A stretch of DNA of 64,000 nucleotides from NCBI GenBank assembly GCA_958299035.1, contig CATQJL010000112.1:64263117-64327116 (forward strand). The letters run 5' to 3'. The stretch comes from Cylicocyclus nassatus. Lineage: Eukaryota > Nematoda > Chromadorea > Rhabditida > Strongylidae. The translations under genes and the position numbers were made by a program. Each line of letters opens with the position of its first letter. Position 1 is the first letter of the stretch. The notes under the pieces are model-generated. The model ran no database searches. It saw only the letters and a program-made list of their open reading frames with translations, and was not told the DNA's origin. Positions 54,785 to 64,000 of the stretch are shown here, in pieces.

Positions 54785-57175
54785 CAATTTAAGTGAGCTG
54801 CTCTTTCTAACATTGCAAACTTGTGTTGATCGAGCTTTTCTTAGCGAGGTTATAATTTTTGAAAAATTTTTTTTTGCATTTTTCTGTATTTTCTTTAGAA
54901 ATCATAATTCCGTTGAGAAGTTTGATTAACAGAACATTCACAGTGTTAGAAAGCGCAGCTTACGTAGAAAGTGATAGACATGCCTCCAGATTGTTTATAG
55001 CTTCAGATTTTCAATAATACTTTAGAAAATGAAGAGCCCTACTACTTAATTTTATTTCTGGAGTCCATTGTTCTGGAGTCCATTAACGTCAAGGAGCCGC
55101 GAAGATGTTTTGTAGAGCAAGTAATTTTTTTCTGGCGAACAAATTGTAAGCAAATAGGTACGTGCACATAGAAAGCAAACTTTTTATTTTAAAGTGACAC
55201 ATTTAGTCCAACCTAATAGATTAACAGACCTGTTTGTTGGAATAATTGATAATTTCAAATTAACCATTTGCAGAATATATTCAAAGAATTGCAAAAAGTG
55301 GAAGGCATTGAAAGAATAGATTCCACATCAAATTTGAGCAAACACGCCTACGTGAAATTATCGCATGAGACTCTTCTTTTTAAGAAGTCGTATTTATATT
55401 ATATGTCACTCAGCTCGAAGTAGAGTAAATCCGCATTCTCATACCCAAATTTCCTGCTATTTCTAACTGGATCAAGTGGTGTAGTTTCTGGATAATACTC
55501 TTATTTTCACATAATGTTATGTTAACGACGGGGTGCAGGGGAGCAGGAGAATGGGACGAGAAATGATGAGTGAAAGGGATAGTAAGGTGCCTTTGAAAAG
55601 CTTAAAGTTGAGCATTTCTTTTGTCCAGCTGTGTTAGCGAAAAAGAGAACGGTTATTTGAGCTTTTCTTGTGAATAAATGACATTATTTCAGATTTTTCA
55701 TCGTAATTCAGGCCAATTCCCAAAAAGTTGGCTGCATCTTTTCGCCTTTCTAATTCAGGGCTACAAGCCATCTGGTATTGACAAGCACTAAGAGTTCTAA
55801 ATCAATAATTATGTTTCTGCATCCCACTTTCAGCGCCAACGCAGTGGGCACTATAGTCACCTCGCAGATGTTCCAAAAAAAAACTCAGCCGGTACTAAAC
55901 AGGCCCTCAAGTTCTAGGAAGTAGCTTTGTGCCTTATTTACAAATGTCATACCTTTCGTTGCAAGTTATAAAAGATTGAACCTGATTTCTGTTCATGCTT
56001 GTACTTGTACTACATTTTAGACGAAAAGCGCAGGAATAATTTCTTAAAGAGTAACATAATTCAAAGCTTCTTGAAATAGTCTTACAATAGTAACATGATT
56101 TTTTCTTGGACCAAAAGAAACAGCAAAGGAGGGTGCTGTTTACGAAACAACGTGAGCAGTGCCAATTTTCATTGCGTTGAACACTGATTACTAGTATCTT
56201 ACCGAAAGTTGAAAGGAGTTAGTCAAAAGAGTAACATAACCATTGCACGGTGAATCCTTACATCAGGACTCAGCATGAGGTGTTTGGTTTTTTTAACGAA
56301 GTCTCCGTTGACTTCGCAGCAAAAATACGACCCCCATGACCCGTTTATGTATGAATCACACAAGATTAACATAGAAGAATATAGCAGAATGCAAATCAAC
56401 TTAAAACAGACTATAAAAAATTGGGTCCCGTATTCTCCAGGACGGCGGTCTGCTGTGCCCGACGCGCACGATCGCGCGCTTAGAGCAGGATTGCTGCCGC
56501 ACTGCAGAATGTCTGGAGGGCTATAACCAGGCGAGGAGGAAGGGTTTGAGGTTTGAAAACTAGTTTGTAGTGTTTTGGAAGTAGATGAAAGGAAGAGGGG
56601 AAATTTAATGACTTTTCTCTGGCCTTCTCAGGTAGCTCTCCAGGTGGCTTAAAAGTCAGCTAATTCAAAAAAAGTTTACCACACCCTCAGTTCCCATAAT
56701 TTTTCCAAAATGTTTCATACACAGTATAAAGTTTCGTCTACTTACTCTTCGCTGTAAACAAGCCCTTTGTTTAGTTCGGGGCACATTTTGAACCGCACTT
56801 GCACGGACAGTGTACTGGAGCGGGAATGGCTGGTTTTACAGAAAATGGGTTCTTAGGGCACTGAGGAGCACTTTTGACGTTGACGTTGACCTACTACTCA
56901 AAGTTTCTTACTTGGCTAATTCTAAAATCACTCTTATGTTGCCTGGCGTGATCAAAAGGTCCTTTAAAAAATATTTCGCCGGGCTCCGATTTCGCCGAAG
57001 CGGTTGGCGACTTTTTTCATGCACATTTTCTAGTGACCCCGCCTTGGACCCCGTATAAACGATATCCCCATTGCTTCTACCCCCCCCCCCCCTCCCAAAC
57101 GATATTTAATGTTTTGTAACACCCGTCCTGAGCCTCGCCCTACATACGTGAGCATGACAGAAAACATCGTCATCT
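54785..57175. other. No gene seen
   Basis: AT-rich sequence. A frame at 56275-56526 has no recognisable motif. A C-run lies at about 57080-57093. Confidence 0.45.
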
Positions 57176-57377
57176 AAGGCCCGGACAGACTTCACGCGAT
57201 TTGATCGTCGCGATTGAATCGCGATGAGACAACTGTTACAACATCATTCCATGCCGATCAACTTGCATTTCGGTTGTGATACTTTTCCAGCCCGAAATTT
57301 TTGATTGTGAAATGAAAATGAATGGAAATGTCGGCTGAGTCGCGACGATCGAATCGCGTGAAGTCTGTCCGGGGCCT
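57176..57377. mobile_element. MITE related to the element at 6033-6255
   Basis: Arms GGCCCGGACAGACTTCACGC and complement (…GCGTGAAGTCTGTCCGGGGCC), followed by GATCGTCGCGA mirrored inside. The ACTTCACGCGATT core matches the copy at 6 kb. Confidence 0.75.
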
Positions 57378-57987
57378 AAAGTTCAACATTAAGTCAAATA
57401 AATGATGAGCAACGTTTAAAAACTGCAACTCTTCTCAAAAAAAATAGGAAACATGTCAAATGCCGTCTTTGAATCTTGAAAACGTCCTAAATAGCCACAA
57501 TCCTTTAATTTAATGAGGCAGGCAGCCGAAGAATTCCAGATGGAAATGGGAGACAGTTTTTTTCTTGATAAAGGTGATTATTGGGCTGCTAAGAAAATAA
57601 TGTCGCTTTTTTTATTTGCTTGCGCACTGGCACTGCAATCGAAGGAACCCCGAGAATGCATGAAGGGTACGATACAGCAAAGCAAGCTCTGCATTGGTAT
57701 GGATGCAGACCGCGTATCCTGCTCTCTAGAGCGCGATTGGCTTGTGAGTGGACACACTGTACATACCGTACCCACGAGCCAATTGCGCTCGAGGGCAGGC
57801 ATATGCCGTTCCCAAATGGCACTTTTTATGTCTGGAAAAACGGGTTATTGATATTTTGAAACTGCAAAGCACAGTCTTGGACTTAGTTCATCCAGGGGAA
57901 CCGATTGTCACCCTGCCAAGCTGCCTTCAAAAATCAACATCTAGAGAGGTAAATTTCCAGAAAAAGCAAAAAATTTAACTCCGTCTA
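57378..57987. other. No supported gene; small inverted repeat inside
   Basis: AGCGCGATTGGCTTGTG (about 57730) pairs with CACGAGCCAATTGCGCT (about 57775). The surrounding frames include a leader-like MSLFLFACALALQS, but they overlap this inverted repeat and I do not call a gene. Confidence 0.4.
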
Positions 57988-58955
57988 GTGGCCGTACTCA
58001 TCAACGAACCCTGAGGGTTAAACTTACCCTCAGGGTTAGTTTAACCCTCAGGGTTCATTGGCCGTATTCGTCAACATAGGGTAAGGTTTACCACGGAACG
58101 TGATCCACCCGTATCGATCAACGAACCTGTGGCCGTATTCATCAACGAACCCTGAGGGTTAAACTAACCCTGGAGGGTTAAGGCATCAGTTACGCGTGCG
58201 CTGTGCAAACTCACATCACAGAATGCCTAAGTACGGGCTAAATTCACTTTATACTTCTATTCTTTCACTGTTATAGTAGTATAGTCAACGAATAAGCTTC
58301 TAACACTAGTTTTTATAATACATCCCTAGCATATTTGTGCAGCATTCAATCCTACAGCGTAGGTTTATTTTCAAGTGTGCAATTGTGCCGTATAAGTTCT
58401 ACTTTTGCGCATTTCGTTTTATACCGGGCTTGTGCCTCTTTTAGGGGTCAATGCGTGTTATCATAAAGGAATTCTTCTGTTTTGGCACTTGTCAGAGTGG
58501 AATGTGCAACCATTTTTCCTCGTTGCATTTACTTGTCACCAAAGCTAGAATTCTTTTTCTCGCGAAGTCAGTGTTTCATGTACTTTGAATGAAATCAAAT
58601 ACTACAACAGCAACTAACTAAATACTACAACACTCGTTGACGTTTTCCATAAAACTATTAGATGCGAGTAAATGTTTGTATGAAGTGTTAGGGTAGAGTT
58701 AACCTTGCTCTAAGCTAAGGTTAAATTAACCCTGATGAATCACGTAAGTTTTCCTCCAGGGTTACTTTAACCCTCAGTGTTCGTTGATGAATACGGGTTA
58801 ATCACTTTCGGGGTAAGGTTTACCCTCAAAAGTAGATAACCCTCAGGGATAAGCCTACCCCGTGTTTCATGAATACGGGTTGATCGCTTTCCAGGGTTAA
58901 ACTTACCCCTCCAGGGTTAGTTTAACCCTCAGGGTTCGTTGATGAATACGGCCAC
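57988..58955. mobile_element. Nested inverted-repeat element with GTGGCCGTATTCATCAACGA ends
   Basis: GTGGCCGTACTCATCAACGA at the left end and its mirror TCGTTGATGAATACGGCCAC at the right bound about 970 bp. AACCCTGAGGGTTAAACT-type words are repeated many times in both orientations near each end. Another copy of the left end starts at 58130, so one element may sit inside another. Confidence 0.72.
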
Positions 58956-58989
58956 AGAACTTTCTACAGACCTCCCATTTGTACATATC

Positions 58990-59632
58990 TACATTATCAA
59001 ATCAGACATTTACATATACAGTTGTTGCGATTTTCCTTGTAGAAACGAAGAAATCAAAATTTTCAAGTTTTTCTCAAAGCAACGCTGGGCCGTTCCAGCC
59101 TAAGAAATTCTTCACTACAAACTTTGGTGCGTTTAACTTTAGATCTTGAGCCTTTTTCGAGGGATAGTTTTCGAGACATATCGGATTTGGCTCATTTCTA
59201 AAGTTTTCACCAGATTGATATTCCTCGAAAACTATCGGAAAGGCTAAAAATTTACATTAATACTTACAAATGTTTGTAGTACAGAATTATGTGTCAGAAG
59301 GCACAGCTGTGGTTTGAGTAAAACCCGAAAATTTTTGATTTCTCAGTTTTCAGTTTGAAAAATAGTTTAAAAAAATACAGCAACTGCATTTGTAAATGTC
59401 TGATGTCGATAGTTCGTAGAAAGATAGTATAGATCAAATTTCTTTGAATTTTTGAGCATTTAGTACTTTCAAAATTTTGCTGACTCCATGCGGAACAATA
59501 ATGGCGCGGAAACTCCAACTTGTAGATTTTGCTCCGCTCTATCGAACACTGCCCTCATGCATTGTTGGGATTTGTCTGGTTGCGGTGCCATAGCAAACAA
59601 ATGAAAACGGCATCATTTTCTTGACAACCTTA
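58990..59632. mobile_element. Truncated palindromic element (T8)
   Basis: The right arm ends TTGACAACCTTA and has GCTCTATCGAACACT, the shared subterminal motif. The left arm begins internally (CAGACATTTACATATACAGT) and pairs with the right arm at about 59345-59405. The left end appears to have been cut by the neighbouring element. Confidence 0.6.
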
Positions 59633-60076
59633 TGGCATAGGAGGAGAACGCTCTTACCCTTCCGCCCCGCCCCCGCTTTCCCTTCGCCCATCGTTCAGCA
59701 AAGCATAATTCCGAGAAGTATTCGCCTTTGTTGTAGCAGTATTCAACATTCGCATGGGCATCTCAGATGCCACCCCTTTCCTTAATAACTCGATAAAGAC
59801 ATTGCTCTTTCCTTCAGTTGTTAAATTCTATGTCATTCAAGCACTGAGATTGCTTTGTAGACAGAGTAAAGTTGAAAATAAAGATTAACTCAAAGAAATT
59901 AATAAACCTTAAACTCGAAACCAGTGAAAACGGAAACAAATCTGAATGCATCTGTACAATAGGGCTTAAGGCATGTGTATGATATAAAGCTGCTTGTATG
60001 GCTCCAGCCAAACACTTGCGTCAAGTCAAAATCGAGGAAGGTATAATAACGTTTCTACCAGTGCACACATTATGAA
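59633..60076. other. No gene seen
   Basis: Unique-looking spacer. Confidence 0.4.
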
Positions 60077-60736
60077 CATGGTGTCCCAAAAAGTGTGCAC
60101 ACAGTTCGATCGTCAGAAACTCTCTTGCTTTGATGTTTTGTGCCAATGCTTAGGTACCATTTCGTAGAGCTTGCAATCAGTATGGACAGAACTTCGATCT
60201 TTCTTTATACTATAAGATTACGGTCTGAGTTTTCAGCATACAGCGCCATTGTGAATTGGGCAGTTTGATGAGAGTATTAAAAGAAATAGGAAAACTGTGT
60301 AGCAGAGTTCTCAAGCATGCTTATTTTATCATATGCAACTTTTTACAGAATATTTGGGGTGATTCAGAGGTGTAATCATTAATTGAAGAACTTTGGAAAA
60401 GCAGTTATTACTGTTTTCCGGAACTAAGTTATAAAGGAAGCTGACCGCGGTGTGCAAATTTTACATTCAAATTGGTGGATCTGATTAGCCTACTAATGGG
60501 TTTTTGACTTGTTTAGCTTTCCTTCTAAGGCAGAGCGCGACTTTTAACAAGTCAAAACCCGCTCCAATGTTCTTATCGTAATCCTATAATAACGAAGAAA
60601 GACTGAAGACTCGTTGCATGCTATAAATCTAAGCTGAAGCCAGCTCTACAAAATGGTGCCTAAAGATCGTGAAAGACATCTAAACAAGCGAGTTACTAAC
60701 GATCAGACAGTGTGCACATCATTTTGGGACACCCTG
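60077..60736. mobile_element. CAGGGTGTCCC-ended TIR element (H2)
   Basis: Left CATGGTGTCCCAAAAAGTGT and right complement (…CATTTTGGGACACCCTG), followed by TA. Related to H1. The word GGTACCATTTCGTAGAGC at about 60150 is a variant of the shared motif. Confidence 0.75.
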
Positions 60737-60863
60737 TATATTGAAACCATTGGTACTTTTGACTTAGAAAACAACATACGCTTACACAGATCAGGGTGGA
60801 GTAATCCTTCGAGGATTTTCATGCGATAAAAGTGTCTACTACTGTTGGCTGCACAACTATGGA

Positions 60864-61215
60864 ATGAACAGAATGGTGGAATTATTTTCTACATGGTCCA
60901 AAACAAAACCTTTTCTGCTGACAAAAGTCTTCAAGCAAATCACAAATTTTACACTAGTTTATACATCAGGATAACATCGAAGACTGGATGCCAAGAAAGC
61001 ACTACTCTCATTGTAATTCGCCACAGAATTTCTGTGGAAAAGTTGATTACTGCAGAAATTGTAGGGAAGACTAGGCGGACATTGCGTCAAAGTTCACAAC
61101 AAAGTCTGCAGCGGTGGATACCAGTGCCAGTTAGTTTTTAATTCGTAAAGATTATATCTCTGCATTAATCTTCGTCGTTTACAGAAGATTGGAGAAGCAC
61201 GTGTCAAATCAAGAA
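60864..61215 (+). pseudogene. Decayed macin gene (third family member)
   Basis: Exon 2 remnant at 61017-61129 aligns with exon 2 of macin gene 2 from TTCGCCACAG through CTGTGGAAAAG and TTACTGCAGAAATTGT to TGCAGCGGTGGATACCAGTG. It is 113 nt instead of 119: deletions of about 5 nt (after AAAAGTTG) and 1 nt (after GAAGAC) break the frame and expose stops. The acceptor has lost its AG (TAA), and the donor is a weak GTTAGT. After a 55-nt intron-like gap, 61185-61215 matches exon 3 (TGGAGAAGCACGTGTCAAAT) with its Cys codon damaged. A possible shrunken exon 1 starts at ATGAACAG (60864), with GATAAAAG upstream at about 60824. Orientation is opposite to both intact genes. Confidence 0.75.
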
Positions 61216-61248
61216 TCCCTTTAATATAGCTATGGTCGAATCATTTCA

Positions 61249-61502
61249 TATGATCATGTGTGTCATTGCACACACCGTCCACCGTTGGCGTTCTCATCCT
61301 GGACTTGCAATCGCAAAAACGCAAAAGACTTACCGATTGTTATCGATTACAATTTGAGGTGATTAGTACTACTTAAAATAGAAAGAAAATGTTAAGAACA
61401 CATTAAAAACACTTACATGAAAAGTTGTTTCTCCCACGAATCAGGATCCAGGATGGGAACGCCGAAGGTGGACTGTGTGTGCAATGACACACATGATCAT
61501 AC
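61249..61502. repeat. Inverted repeat, arms about 55 bp, beside the macin pseudogene
   Basis: ATGATCATGTGTGTCATTGC and CACCGTTGGCGTTCTCATCC on the left are mirrored at 61448-61502. The spacer is about 145 bp. Probably a small foldback element. Confidence 0.65.
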
Positions 61503-62192
61503 GAAACGAGTTGGCTGTACTGCAGGTTCAAAATGATCTCGAAGTTGAGATACTTCACAACTGTGCTATGACCACATTCGATATAAAGCCTTGAATGGAG
61601 CTTTTGAACCATGAATGCGCACTGACATGGTCTACAAACAGCTAAGCTTGTCCCTGGTGTTTGTCAAACTATCGAACATATGTAGGACAAGATTGTACTG
61701 GGAAGGACTTACGAACATGCTGAAATCAACCAAAAATGGCAAACACATTTGTGGCGGCTCACATATAGAATTGCCTACTAGATATACAAGTAGAAACATG
61801 CAAATCTTACCCTCTTTGGGCTTTAATCATTGAAAAATATCTGGTTAGCGTGAAGCAATCGATAAAGGCGAAATTTACATTTTGCTTGTTTTTGTTTCTT
61901 GACTTTTAGCCTCGAAAAAATCCCTGCACCTTCTTCTTCACTCTTCACCTTCCTGCACCTACTGCCTCTAAAAAGAGTTAGGCCAACAATTCTTAATTAT
62001 TCGTGAGACGATATGGATTAAAGCTACGGTGTAATGGTGAAGACTAGTTTTCAGTATAACATCTATCATTGAGAATTATCGCTACAGCTTTTGCGGATTT
62101 CCTGTTTTGAATTTTCTTAAGATTGCAGAGATCTTATTTACTACAATACAGCTCACAGAATGTGCAAAATTGCCGTCAATGTCGCAGAATTC
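61503..62192. other. No gene seen
   Basis: A 72-codon frame at 61615-61833 with some Cys has no leader or family match and is not called. Confidence 0.4.
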
Positions 62193-62338
62193 GGGTGGGG
62201 GACATTAGGTCGCCGAAAAAGGGCGGTCCCCGCGGTCATTTGCGACAAATACGCACCCTTGTACATGCGCGGACATGCGTTCCTGCAGGGAATCCGCGCG
62301 GGACTCTTCCAAATTCGGCGACCTAATGTCCTCCACCC
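62193..62338. mobile_element. MULE-like MITE, copy 2, with a 9-bp target duplication
   Basis: Termini with GGACATTAGGTCGCCGAA and complement bound 146 bp. The identical 9-mer GCAGAATTC flanks both sides (62184-62192 and 62339-62347). Nine-base duplications are typical of Mutator-like elements. Same element as 38959-39102, in the opposite orientation. Confidence 0.85.
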
Positions 62339-62347
62339 GCAGAATTC

Positions 62348-62455
62348 CAGAAATTCCAAGAAAGTTCGCGAAATTTCGTGAATTTCGCGAAATTCCTGGT
62401 ATTCCGCGAGATTCCGGAAATTTCGCGAAATTCATGTGAATCACGCAAATTACGC
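62348..62455. repeat. AATTTCGCGAAATT-type short palindrome cluster
   Basis: Irregular repeats of TTCGCGAAATT, TTCCGCGAGATTCC and TTCGTGAATTTCGCG over about 100 bp, next to the MULE-like MITE. Confidence 0.65.
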
Positions 62456-63080
62456 AGGGCCATAACTTTTTTCCGAATGAGTATATTCGAAATCTGAAAA
62501 CAGCATTGTATTCAGCTCGTCAAGGCGACTTTTGGTTTACAGGTTGTGTCCAGTACCTTGTTATCAATAATCTTGAATCTGCACGCGGACGCCTCTTCGC
62601 ATGGTGGTAACGCAATGAGCATCACACATAGGAGACTGCCGTAGGCACCGCTCGATAGTACTCTTTTACTAGATTATCGTGCGCTAAACAACAGCCGAAG
62701 ATTTCTTTCAAAAGAGATAGAAGAGCTGATAAACTCTGGAAAAATTAAGCTGTTCCAAGTTCTACTAACCTAACTTCTTCAGAATGACAATATTCGAAAT
62801 TCGAAAGCAGCATTGTGTTCACCTCGTCAAGTCGAATCTTGCTGTATACAGCATGCCCTTAAAATTCCGTTTCCAATTTTTTCAAATTTTCCTGCGCGAA
62901 TATATTCACAAGGTGGCAACGCAGCGCACATCAAACATAAAAGACTCCAATAAGCACTGTTGAATTGTGCTGCATCAGATTATCGCGCGCTGAAAAGCAA
63001 CCGGAGAATCTTCTTGTAAAAAAATAGAAGAGCTGGTGAATTCTGTAAAAATCGTGTTGTCTTAAATTTTGCCCACCGTG
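62456..63080. repeat. Diverged tandem duplication, unit about 330 bp
   Basis: AACAGCATTGTATTCAGCTC...TCAAG, GGTGGTAACGCAATGAGCAT, GATTATCGTGCGCT and ATAGAAGAGCTGATAAACTC recur in the same order about 330 bp later as diverged forms (62801 onward). No long reading frame spans the unit. Confidence 0.7.
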
Positions 63081-63368
63081 ACCCTAAAATAAGAAGCTCT
63101 ACTGCTAAGCAGATGTGATTTTCGTAACCAACAGGTCAGATACCTTCTATGAGCAAGTTGTTAAAGAAATTCGGGTGATTTGATTTTTTCTCGTTCTACG
63201 CCCTGAATTACGCCGATGGGTTTGATCAAAATGTCGATGATCTTGGATTGTAAGGAAACTTCGCTCAAAGAGGTTTTCGAACACTCTGTTTACGATAATC
63301 GTCTTTTGCGCGGAGTACAGAGTTTTTTAGCAAAGATATGGTGAGGGAACTTTAGCTAAGCCACGCAA
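63081..63368. other. No feature seen
   Basis: Unique-looking spacer between the tandem duplication and the terminal inverted repeat. Confidence 0.4.
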
Positions 63369-64000
63369 GTTTGTAGATTCGCCTGCATTTTTCGAGCACC
63401 TCTTAAAAAATCTGCTTGCTTGCCTTTGCAGGTTAAATTCACTAGAAAGCGTGCTATTGAACGGTGCATACATCCGGCTTCAATCTATAGCATCTATAGC
63501 ACTAAATCACGTCCTCATGAGTTTTGCCCAAAATGTAAAGATCGCTTGCTTCGTAGAAATTCCACCTAAGTGACTGTAAGACACTCACTATGGTCGCGAA
63601 TTTTATATTCAACTCGAAAGATTCTTGAGATCTTATTGTTTTGGTTCTGGTGTTGTGTGTGCCTGAGCCCTTAGGTGAATATCAAAGCAGATTCGTGGCT
63701 AGAGCTCAGATCTATTTAATTACTTCCAGTACAGCAGGATAGATTCCTTGAGCGAAGTGACACAAAATTGGGACCACAGTGTCTTACAGTCGCTTAAGTG
63801 GAATTTCTACGAAGCAGGCGATCTTTACATTTTTGGCAAAACTCGTGAGGACGTAATTTCGTAGGCCCATAACTCGGTGACTGCTGCAGGTTGAAGCTAG
63901 ATACATGCACCGTTCAATAGCACGCTTTCTAGTAAATTAATTTGTAGGGGCAAGCAAGCAAATTTTCTAAGAGGTGCTCGAAAAATGCAGGCGAATCTAC
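63369..64000. mobile_element. Large inverted repeat reaching the window edge
   Basis: The left arm (GTAGATTCGCCTGCATTTTT to CTTACAGTCACTTAGGTGG mirrored, 63372-63590) pairs with the right arm (about 63780-64000, ending GCAGGCGAATCTAC) at high identity over about 220 bp around a spacer of about 190 bp. It is probably a foldback element that extends beyond the window. Confidence 0.78.

Noticed and set aside
57513..57851. 112-codon frame with an internal leader-like stretch MSLFLFACALALQS
   Set aside because: It overlaps a small inverted repeat, has no TATA box or splice pattern and matches no family, so chance is the simpler reading.
61615..61833. 72-codon frame near the macin pseudogene
   Set aside because: I tested it as a further macin exon; the cysteine spacing does not fit and no splice sites align.
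62205..62444. Minus-strand frame with RNS and SRN repeats
   Set aside because: It arises from the MULE-like MITE plus the short TTCGCGAAATT palindrome cluster.

Overview
The window looks like nuclear DNA of a nematode. Introns of about 48-110 nt end in TTTCAG-type acceptors, the main gene is a nematode-style secreted astacin metalloprotease with EGF and CUB modules, and the repeats include an RTE-type non-LTR retrotransposon. The species cannot be fixed from the sequence. Protein-coding density is very low, and most of the 64 kb is introns and small inverted-repeat transposons.

Layout. 1-2.9 kb: a frame-broken RTE-like retrotransposon (endonuclease plus reverse transcriptase). 3.3-16 kb: gene-poor, with TTAA-flanked MITEs, a 2.2 kb foldback element whose arms are ATTCGAATA repeats, and other inverted repeats. 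One weak small secreted-protein candidate lies at 16.3 kb. 17.1-41.8 kb: one + strand astacin gene. I resolved it into 25 exons whose phases all agree (944 codons plus stop). It encodes a signal peptide, a low-complexity pro-region of about 500 residues (Gly-rich, then Lys/Arg/Gln-rich, then Pro-rich), a basic cleavage site, a complete catalytic domain, one EGF, one CUB and a short tail.

The most interesting content is a small family of macin (theromacin-like) antimicrobial peptide genes. Macin gene 1 (29.9-31.85 kb, minus) lies wholly inside the 10.5 kb intron 18 of the astacin gene, on the opposite strand. Macin gene 2 (49.8-50.3 kb, minus) has the same three-exon structure, with exons 2 and 3 of identical length (119 and 70 nt). 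A decayed third copy sits on the + strand at 60.9-61.2 kb. Each intact gene encodes a signal peptide and a mature peptide with the ten-cysteine theromacin pattern, a TATA box 30-55 nt before the ATG, and an AATAAA signal.

Other features: an antisense tRNA-Ser(UGA) gene in another astacin intron (36.55 kb); a 1.3 kb minisatellite with a 351-bp higher-order unit (44.6-45.9 kb); and many MITE-like elements, several nested. These include at least seven TTAA-flanked elements, TA-flanked long palindromes sharing one subterminal hairpin motif, two hAT-like elements, and a Mutator-like MITE with a perfect 9-bp target duplication. The window ends inside a large inverted repeat.
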